21,843 bases of DNA. Source: Clostridia bacterium BRH_c25. GTDB lineage: Bacteria > Bacillota_A > Clostridia > Lutisporales > Lutisporaceae. Shown piece by piece: positions 16,114-21,843 of this stretch (positions are counted from its first letter, which is position 1; every line of letters starts with the position of its first letter). The notes beneath the pieces were generated by a model that was given only the letters and a program-made list of their open reading frames with translations, was not told the origin of the DNA and ran no database searches. Location of the stretch: the NCBI GenBank assembly GCA_001515955.1, contig LOES01000030.1, positions 1 through 21,843 of the forward strand, read 5' to 3'. The position numbers and the translations under genes are program-made.

Positions 16114-16971
16114 TTATTGTATACCATTAAAATCAAGTTCATCAAAAATTTGCCCAATTAAATGGCAAATCTCCATAAAATCAATGTTCTTTGCATAATC
16201 AAATTCTACCTGATATTTTTTCCAAAAACCTTTCATTTGTACACTTGCAGCTATTTGTTCCAAAACTCTTTTGTATTCCGTCATTACAGAAGTGCTTTTC
16301 CGTTTAGCTGCAGTCTCCATTAATGCATTTTTTAATACCGTCTTATCACAATCACAGCCTCTGAGCCGATATAGAATATATATGTCATAAAAATCTCTTG
16401 GCCTTGTATTCGCAATTCCACGGACTATCACTGTCTCCAGCTTTTCAGCAAGTACTGTCTCCAGATTATATGCCATGACTTTAACTGTCCGGTCATCAAA
16501 AAGAAGCTTGAAAGAATATTCGATTTCTCTGGGAGTGATTTTATCTCCAGTGGTAACATCCACTGAAAGCGGAACTGACAATGGAGGATAGTTTGCTATC
16601 AAAGATACTCTAATCCCCGGATAATCGTCTCCTTCTCGTATGTCCGATGTAGTTAATACATCAAACTTCACATCGTCCTCAATAGAGATGGAAGCAATTT
16701 CGTCAAATATTCTCCTAACCGTCTCATGATTAACATCGAATCCTTTGATCGTGGTATCCAAATCCATTGTAGCCCGCGTATCCAGTCCAACAATTGCAGA
16801 AATTAAAAATCCGCCTTTCAAGATTAGATTGTATTTGTATTTTGATAAACAAATACGCTCCAATAACCTTTCCAACATGTAATTCTGCATGACAAGCTGG
16901 GCAGAAATGTTATTTGCGGCGGCTTTCTTTTTTATAAATGCTTTTAGCTGCATCGCATTTTTTGTTTTCAT
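16114..16971 (-). CDS. abiEii: AbiEii-family nucleotidyltransferase toxin
   Basis: A 285-aa nucleotidyltransferase of the AbiEii/AbiGii family (type IV toxin). Visible features: KGGF (52-55), the conserved RATMDLD with D70 and D72 as metal ligands, E176-K177 in AEKLETVIVRG, and RPRDFYDIY (190-198), all diagnostic of the family. AbiEii toxins halt growth and cause abortive infection; related enzymes add nucleotides to tRNA. The ATG overlaps the antitoxin stop by 4 bases (ATGA), giving coupled translation. All key residues look present, so the toxin is probably active. Confidence 0.92.
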   Translation of the reverse strand: MKTKNAMQLKAFIKKKAAANNISAQLVMQNYMLERLLERICLSKYKYNLILKGGFLISAIVGLDTRATMDLDTTIKGFDVNHETVRRIFDEIASISIEDDVKFDVLTTSDIREGDDYPGIRVSLIANYPPLSVPLSVDVTTGDKITPREIEYSFKLLFDDRTVKVMAYNLETVLAEKLETVIVRGIANTRPRDFYDIYILYRLRGCDCDKTVLKNALMETAAKRKSTSVMTEYKRVLEQIAASVQMKGFWKKYQVEFDYAKNIDFMEICHLIGQIFDELDFNGIQ

Positions 16972-17561
16972 AGCAAAACCTCCATATAGTTCAAAACTTT
17001 AGGTTTTACCCGTATCTTTTCGGCATAGTCAAAAAGCTTGGTAACATTCTTCCCTGGCATCCTCGCGTATTGCTTCATTGCTTGGTTCACAAGCTGTATG
17101 TCGCAGGCGTTGTTACCTTTTACAATATCACATAACGTCCGTTCTACATCGTAAAGACGAATCGGATTACCGTAAGGCGAAACACCGTCAATCAAACCAA
17201 GTTCATACAGCTCTTTAATAGTTTTTTTGATTTTCACATTTTCCTTTTTTAGTGAATTGACATGATAACCATAAGGAAATGTCATGGTAAATCTCATAGG
17301 AGTCCTGTCAGTCAAGCCATGAATAAACAAGGCAGTTTCATGAGAAAAAATACCTCTGCCATATTTGTATTGCAAGATATACATTTCATCTTCCAGCATT
17401 TCTGGTTTGATATAAATTCCCCTATCAACCACGGTCAATAGCTTTAAATCCACCAGCCTTTTCAAATAAAATCTTGGTATATCGGCCTCTGTAACCTGTG
17501 AAGCAGTAATAATCCCATTGCTTCGTGCAAGCATTTCTTTAATCTCTTCCAGCTTATTCAT
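16968..17561 (-). CDS. abiEi: AbiEi-family antitoxin and autorepressor
   Basis: A 197-aa AbiEi antitoxin. The N-terminal 55 residues form a winged helix (ITASQVTEADIPRFYLKRLV), followed by GIYIKPEM, an antitoxin core with FSHETALFIHGLTDRTP, and YDVERTLCDIVKG, all typical of AbiEi proteins. These repress their own promoter and neutralise AbiEii without direct binding. The ATG at 17561 was chosen because AAAGGAGGT sits six bases before it; the longer frame to 17585 would bury this site. A matching inverted repeat and promoter lie directly upstream (17581-17625). Confidence 0.92.
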   Translation of the reverse strand: MNKLEEIKEMLARSNGIITASQVTEADIPRFYLKRLVDLKLLTVVDRGIYIKPEMLEDEMYILQYKYGRGIFSHETALFIHGLTDRTPMRFTMTFPYGYHVNSLKKENVKIKKTIKELYELGLIDGVSPYGNPIRLYDVERTLCDIVKGNNACDIQLVNQAMKQYARMPGKNVTKLFDYAEKIRVKPKVLNYMEVLL

Positions 17562-17580
17562 ACCCGCACCTCCTTTGTAA

Positions 17581-17625
17581 TACAATTACACTCTATATTA
17601 TACCCTATCAGAGTGTGATTGTATA
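17581..17625 (-). promoter_or_regulatory. abiE promoter with AbiEi-type operator
   Basis: On the minus strand, TATACA (17620-17625) and TATAAT (17597-17602) are 17 bases apart, a good sigma-A promoter. A 14-base inverted repeat with one mismatch, TACAATTACACTCT (17581-17594) and AGAGTGTGATTGTA (17610-17623), flanks the -10 box. AbiEi antitoxins are known to bind inverted repeats overlapping their promoter, so this is very likely the autoregulatory operator. Binding here would block RNA polymerase at the -10. Confidence 0.82.
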
Positions 17626-17661
17626 CACATAAGGAAAACAGTTAGGATTTATATACTCTAA

Positions 17662-18303
17662 TTATCTCGGCCACAATTGGGAACTTACTTTACTGAAAAG
17701 AAAATCTATATGTCTTAGGGCGATGCCGATATCATTTTCATCCAGTATCGCAACTCCACTAAGAAGACCCCACTTATCTACTGAGAAATATAACTGAACA
17801 GCAGGATTTTCAGAAGCAGTAAAAAAGTTAACCAGACTTGGCTGTTCGTTATTTGGCTTAAGGGTTTTATCAATAATACTCCAATTTCGTATTTGGGCAG
17901 GCATATCAAATGCTAGTTTAGGCGGAAGCCCATCCGGATTGTATCCACGAATTTCAACTCTCAAATCTGAATCTACTTTAGATGTTACCGTAGCAGAATA
18001 TTTCCAACATGATACAGGCGTATTATCATCAATCATTCCCTCCGGCAAATTGTCAATCTGCAGGTTTTCGGTTTTAAACAGTGCCGGTTTTGCTTCTCTA
18101 TATGCTACTGACTCAGAAATCTGATACTTTCCCGCTGTTTCAATCTTCTTTTTTCTTTCTTTTACAGTTTTCCTAAATAAATATGTAATAGCTGTATTAG
18201 ACTCCTCTATTTCTGACAGTAATTTTTCTGCACTGCTATAATCTCCAATCCATTCATCTAAGCGTGCTTTTTGGAGTGTATTTACAATCATATTTTTACC
18301 CAA
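17662..18303 (-). CDS. Uncharacterised 213-aa protein, partner of nuclease-like protein
   Basis: I do not recognise this family. Residues about 5-35 have a helical repeat look (ARLDEWIGDYSSAEKLLSEI), residues 45-55 are very basic (KERKKKIE), and the C-terminal 130 residues appear rich in beta strands (VSCWKYSATVTSKVDSDLRV). The TTG at 18303 is preferred as start because AGGAGG lies eight bases before it; the next ATG (18291) is 20 bases away. The gene overlaps the upstream PD-(D/E)XK gene by 8 bases, so the two are coupled and probably act together. Confidence 0.62.
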   Translation of the reverse strand: MGKNMIVNTLQKARLDEWIGDYSSAEKLLSEIEESNTAITYLFRKTVKERKKKIETAGKYQISESVAYREAKPALFKTENLQIDNLPEGMIDDNTPVSCWKYSATVTSKVDSDLRVEIRGYNPDGLPPKLAFDMPAQIRNWSIIDKTLKPNNEQPSLVNFFTASENPAVQLYFSVDKWGLLSGVAILDENDIGIALRHIDFLFSKVSSQLWPR

Positions 18304-19129
18304 ATAATTTTCCTCCTATCTGCCAGTTGAATTCTTTAACTGTAGGTTCTTCAGGCAAAATATCCAGATCATTGATAATTCTTCGTATATTGTCAAGCTC
18401 AGTTGTTTTGGGAATTAGCAAATGAATTCGAAGCTTTGTAATCGGATTAACATCCACCTGAGCAAATATACCATATCCGGCCATTGTAGGAACGCGCCTC
18501 CAATATTCCAGTATCTGAAGCATAGCATTACGTACCTGTCTATCCCCCTTTTCTCTTCTGCTTTTACATTCTAAAGGTAATGGTTGGTCCCAAACAATAC
18601 TATCTAAATAGCCAGCGATAGCTTCATTTTCTGATCTGGCTCTTTCAGGCGTGGATGTCCTAAATAGATTACTGAGCAATCGCGGTTCTATGTCCAAACA
18701 AAAATCCGGAGCCTTGCGATCACCCATAATATGAGCCATATCGAACGGATTCAAATTGATCACGTTTTGTAAAAAAACGGTGGTTAGTACTTCTCCAATC
18801 AATCCTGTAACTCCTGGAGCTGCCCCCTTATTGTTTCTCTTGCTAAAGGGGCTCGGAACAAAGTTTCTTGTTCCATGCGTGCCGCCAATAGGCAAAAGAG
18901 TACTTACTGAATTCCAATGAGCATAATCTTCATAATGCTGACCTACTATCATCACATAGGTATCTCCCCACTTATCACCTTGATCGTCAATGTAAGCAAG
19001 GGATGTCAGAAATGTGCCTTTTATATTTGGTCTCCTTTTTCCATCAAGGCCCATTGTAATACACCATTCAATCTCTCTCGGCCTGTTTAGCCAACCGGAT
19101 AAAATTGGATTCAATGACTGTGACAGCAT
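18296..19129 (-). CDS. PD-(D/E)XK nuclease-like protein of unknown family
   Basis: A 277-aa protein with a recognisable PD-(D/E)XK core: E113 in a helix after GVTGLIGEV, APDFCLDI with D142, PLECKSR with E187-x-K189, and a following helix with Q205 (NAMLQILEYW). The ordering and spacing fit restriction-enzyme-like nucleases. The first 90 residues include GGTHGTRNF (82-90) and match nothing I know. The ATG at 19129 was chosen because GGGGGGAGAGA is just upstream. It is the first cargo gene after the ICE TOPRIM gene and has its own promoter. With its coupled 213-aa partner it may be an undescribed nuclease-based defence unit; substrate and trigger are unknown. Confidence 0.68.
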   Translation of the reverse strand: MLSQSLNPILSGWLNRPREIEWCITMGLDGKRRPNIKGTFLTSLAYIDDQGDKWGDTYVMIVGQHYEDYAHWNSVSTLLPIGGTHGTRNFVPSPFSKRNNKGAAPGVTGLIGEVLTTVFLQNVINLNPFDMAHIMGDRKAPDFCLDIEPRLLSNLFRTSTPERARSENEAIAGYLDSIVWDQPLPLECKSRREKGDRQVRNAMLQILEYWRRVPTMAGYGIFAQVDVNPITKLRIHLLIPKTTELDNIRRIINDLDILPEEPTVKEFNWQIGGKLFG

Positions 19130-19211
19130 TGTCTCTCCCCCCTTAATCAATTGAGAATTAGCATAACTAATATGCAAAAGTTTTTATAATTTTTTTACAA
19201 TATTATACATC

Positions 19212-19240
19212 ATTATACATCTAATGAGTTTTTTCATCAA
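19212..19240 (-). promoter_or_regulatory. Sigma-A-like promoter at the entry to the cargo region
   Basis: On the minus strand TTGATG (19235-19240) and TATAAT (19212-19217) are exactly 17 bases apart. A second TATAAT follows ten bases later (19202-19207). They sit between the TOPRIM gene end and the PD-(D/E)XK gene start, about 70-80 bases before its ribosome site. A short dyad (GCATA/TATGC region, about 19160-19175) downstream could be an operator, but is weak. Confidence 0.65.
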
Positions 19241-19252
19241 CCAGTTATTGGA

Positions 19253-20209
19253 TTATATCCTTGAATATTCCTGACATTGCCGTATACCCAATTGTAGCTG
19301 TAAATAATCATTCACGTCTTTACCGCATCTGGGTGGCATATCATTAACTTCGTATATAGGAGAGAGAATAGCTTGGATTGTCTTTGCCGCTATCCTTCCA
19401 GGCATATCATTATCCAGGTGCAGGTAAATTTCCTTGATGTGGCAGAAGTCTTTCAAATATTGAAACAAAGCGGCAGGCGTAGTGCTTTCCTCAATGTTTT
19501 TTTTAGGCTTGTAAATTCCAGCAAGGGACAGGCAATTATCCTCTCGCCAGTCCCGTCCTGAAATCAGCCCTAGCGTTCCGTAAGATAGCAGATCGATGGC
19601 ACTTTCAAATAGGTGCAGCCTGCGGCTTTCCTTTCGTGAAGGAATAGAGAAGGAAAAATGCTTGTCGCTGCCGTTCGCTTCTCCCATATAGCGCCGGTTT
19701 GTAGTTCCCCGGAGGGTTGCATATTGGGGTATACCACTGCGGTCAAAACCGATAAACACCGCATTGCGATAGGGTCGGCTCTCATAAAGTCGCTCAGTTT
19801 CAATACAGTAATCAATCAGGTTCCTGTTTATGCCGCGTCCGGTGAGATAGGCAATCACGCGGTCGTTGTTTTTGTTTTTCTCCGGCAAAAGCAGCTTTCT
19901 CGGTTTGGTAGGTTCCTGCGTTTTTGGCGGGGCGGACAGCTCGATGACTGCTTGTCCGTCTATTTGAATGACTGCATCAGGGAGAGTCATACCCCGCACC
20001 TTGATGAGATAATCCAGGGCAGAGCGCCCGCCGATGCCCCGTGACCACCAACACCATTTTCCATTGGATATTTTCAGGCTGTCATGGGCGCGGGTTGTAA
20101 AGACATTGCCGGAGAAGTGTACCAGCTCCTGAGGCTCGTAGGTTTGCAGATACGTTAGCAGATCCATCTGCTTCGCGCGTTCGATTTGCTCCGTTGTTAC
20201 ATAGGACAT
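19253..20209 (-). CDS. DUF3991/TOPRIM domain protein of ICE backbone
   Basis: A 318-aa primase-like backbone protein. The N-terminal part has the DUF3991 pattern (WCWWSRGIGGRSALDYLIKV, 52-71), and the C-terminal part is a TOPRIM domain with E202 in HLFESAIDLLSYG and the acidic DND (266-268) in YLHLDNDMPGR. Such proteins are regular members of Tn1549-like ICEs and are thought to help DNA processing in transfer or replication. The ATG at 20209 follows GAGGTGA. The SNF2-type helicase gene ends 11 bases upstream, so the two belong to one backbone operon. G+C is visibly higher than in the cargo. Confidence 0.85.
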   Translation of the reverse strand: MSYVTTEQIERAKQMDLLTYLQTYEPQELVHFSGNVFTTRAHDSLKISNGKWCWWSRGIGGRSALDYLIKVRGMTLPDAVIQIDGQAVIELSAPPKTQEPTKPRKLLLPEKNKNNDRVIAYLTGRGINRNLIDYCIETERLYESRPYRNAVFIGFDRSGIPQYATLRGTTNRRYMGEANGSDKHFSFSIPSRKESRRLHLFESAIDLLSYGTLGLISGRDWREDNCLSLAGIYKPKKNIEESTTPAALFQYLKDFCHIKEIYLHLDNDMPGRIAAKTIQAILSPIYEVNDMPPRCGKDVNDYLQLQLGIRQCQEYSRI

Positions 20210-20220
20210 ATTTTCTCACC

Positions 20221-21843
20221 TCATCTTTCATAGCCCACGACTTTCTTTTCTCGAATATCCACGTCCTCATCCGGCTCACCGTCCATGATCTCATTTTCGT
20301 GCTTATCCATATTGAGCAAAATATTCAGCTCGGCAAGACGTGCGGACTTGGTTTGAAGCTCCTGTTCCTTTTCAAAGGGAATGTCAATCTGCTTCTTAGC
20401 GGTTTCCATCTGCTGGCGCAGGTTTTTAAGCTGTTCTTGGCAATACTCCAGCTTTTTCGGCATTTCGAACAGCGCATTATTCAGGCGGGTTATATTGCCG
20501 TAAATGTCCGTGCCCAGGGTTACCTTATGGCTCAAAGCGCCGCGCAGGGTAATTTCATACTGCTTGCCAAAGCTGTCAAAGGAGAACAGCATGGGGAAAA
20601 CCATATAGCTGCCCAATTCCTGCGGCTCCGGTGAGGTCATCAGCTTGCAGGCTTCCAGAATGGCGGTACCGGCCTCGGCCTTTTCCGTGTAGGCCACGCC
20701 TTTGACTGTCATACCGGCAAATTTACTGTCCTCTGCATTCTCGGCGATGCGTTCCGGTGAGCTGTGCTGCCGGTAGAGGACAATATCCTTTTTATATCCG
20801 GCAATGCGTTCCTCGGCAGATTTGATCTGCTGAGGATAATGCTTGAGCAGCCGGTCCTCCAGAGCGTACCGTTGGCTTAGATGATTGGCTTTCAACAGCT
20901 TGAGCTTGGATACCTGGATGTCTAAATCCATTTTCTCCTTAATAAACGGGTTACCAGTTGACAGTGCCTTGACCTCCGCATAGGAAAGTGCCGTTTCATC
21001 AATATCCTCGGTGCTTCTCACGGGGGATTTACTGGTCATAATTTGCGAGATAAACCGCTGTTTGTTCTCGAGTATCTGATATAAATAAGCGTCGAAGGTA
21101 TTTTCCGTGACATACCGGAAGATGTGTACCTCTGGATTTTTATTGCCCTGGCGGATTGTACGCCCGGCCCTCTGTTCCAGATCGCGGGGCCGCCACGGGC
21201 AGTCCAGATCATGGCTTGCTATCAGCCGATCCTGGACATTGGTTCCGGCACCCATCTTAAAGGTGGAGCCGATCAGGATTCGTACCTGTCCTTTTCTTAC
21301 GCGGGCAAACAACTCCTTTTTCTTTGTTTCTGTGTTGGCATCATGGATAAAAGCCACCTCGTTGGCAGGGACACCGCGGTCGATGAGCTTTTGCCGTATA
21401 TCGTCATATACATTGAAGCTCCCGTCGTTCTTAGGTGTGGACAGGTCGCAGAATACAAGCTGTGTCAGCCTCTTGTCCCGGTTTTCCTGCCAGAAGCGAA
21501 AGACATTTTCTGCGCAGGCGTTTACTTTGCTGTTTTCATCGTCTGGGAGAATGGGATTGGCCAGACGCTGGTCAAGCGCCAGCTTGCGCCCGTCGTTGGT
21601 GATCTTTAGCATATTGTCCTCGTAGGGTTCCACCATCCGGTTGCGCACCTGTTCGGCGCGCTCCGCAAGCTCGGCCACCATGCCCTGCTGAAATTCGCTC
21701 GGCTTAACCGCGACATTTTGGTAATTGGCTTTCGGCACAGGCAGATTCAGCATATCCGCCGTCTTGATGTCCGCGATCTCCTTAAACATGCTCATGAGTT
21801 CAGGTAGATTATAAAACCTCGCAAACCGGGTCTTGGCGCGGTA
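20221..21843 (-). CDS. SNF2-type helicase of ICE, C-terminal part (cut by window edge)
   Basis: The frame is open to the right edge; an internal ATG at 21795 is not the start, because the family pattern continues upstream of it (RFARFYNLPELMSMFKEIAD). The visible 540 residues hold the second RecA-like domain of a superfamily 2 helicase: ILIGSTFKMGAGTNVQDR followed by DLEQRAGRTIRQGN (motifs V and VI), where the arginines reach ATP. After this come a long helical region and an acidic tail (DGEPDEDVDI). Full-length relatives in clostridial ICEs are very large, often over 2000 aa, and carry a methyltransferase domain further upstream; that part is outside the window. Confidence 0.9.
   Translation of the reverse strand, partial: YRAKTRFARFYNLPELMSMFKEIADIKTADMLNLPVPKANYQNVAVKPSEFQQGMVAELAERAEQVRNRMVEPYEDNMLKITNDGRKLALDQRLANPILPDDENSKVNACAENVFRFWQENRDKRLTQLVFCDLSTPKNDGSFNVYDDIRQKLIDRGVPANEVAFIHDANTETKKKELFARVRKGQVRILIGSTFKMGAGTNVQDRLIASHDLDCPWRPRDLEQRAGRTIRQGNKNPEVHIFRYVTENTFDAYLYQILENKQRFISQIMTSKSPVRSTEDIDETALSYAEVKALSTGNPFIKEKMDLDIQVSKLKLLKANHLSQRYALEDRLLKHYPQQIKSAEERIAGYKKDIVLYRQHSSPERIAENAEDSKFAGMTVKGVAYTEKAEAGTAILEACKLMTSPEPQELGSYMVFPMLFSFDSFGKQYEITLRGALSHKVTLGTDIYGNITRLNNALFEMPKKLEYCQEQLKNLRQQMETAKKQIDIPFEKEQELQTKSARLAELNILLNMDKHENEIMDGEPDEDVDIREKKVVGYER

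Noticed and set aside
21107..21625. Long plus-strand frames opposite the SNF2-type helicase
   Set aside because: They are shadows of a well-conserved minus-strand helicase with clear motifs in a GC-rich region.
1..21843. CRISPR arrays, tRNA or rRNA genes, insertion sequences, integrase or att sites
   Set aside because: I saw no regularly spaced direct repeats, no clover-leaf or rRNA sequence, and no transposase or integrase motifs; ICE ends must lie outside the window.

Overview
This window looks like part of an integrative and conjugative element (ICE) from a low-GC Gram-positive bacterium, most likely a gut Clostridia/Lachnospiraceae-type Firmicute. The evidence is strong AGGAGG-type ribosome binding sites, some TTG starts, and backbone genes of the Tn1549/CTn type. 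All intact genes are on the minus strand, so the biological order runs from high to low coordinates. The two ends are ICE backbone and are visibly richer in G+C. At the right are the C-terminal part of a very large SNF2-type helicase (20221-21843, cut by the window edge) and a DUF3991/TOPRIM protein (19253-20209). At the left are mobC (479-850) and the start of the relaxase (1-519, cut by the window edge), preceded by three stacked inverted repeats that look like the transfer origin (878-957).

Between them lies about 18 kb of more AT-rich cargo that reads as a defence island. In transcription order it holds: (1) a sigma-A-like promoter (19212-19240) and a two-gene unit of a PD-(D/E)XK nuclease-like protein and a partner of unknown function; (2) an AbiEi/AbiEii type IV toxin-antitoxin pair with a recognisable promoter and operator; (3) a translationally coupled pair of unknown function, a 556-aa protein with a possible TIM-barrel-like C-terminus and a 444-aa helix-turn-helix/coiled-coil protein; (4) an uncharacterised 348-aa protein; (5) a Kiwa-like pair, a DUF4868 (KwaB-like) protein followed by a four-helix membrane protein (KwaA-like); (6) a ribosomal peptide (RiPP) locus, with a 38-codon precursor gene and a hairpin followed by a radical SAM/SPASM maturase with a PqqD-like N-terminus; (7) two gene remnants, an Xre-type repressor with an internal stop and a zinc-ribbon reading frame with no start; (8) a Gabija-like pair, an OLD-family ATPase/TOPRIM nuclease and a UvrD-like helicase; (9) an Mrr-type restriction endonuclease; and (10) a small membrane protein followed by a SEC-C-motif protein.

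The least explained parts are the RiPP locus inside a defence island with no visible exporter, the PD-(D/E)XK pair, the 556/444-aa pair and the SEC-C/membrane pair. All functional calls come from reading translated motifs and gene order; no database search was possible.
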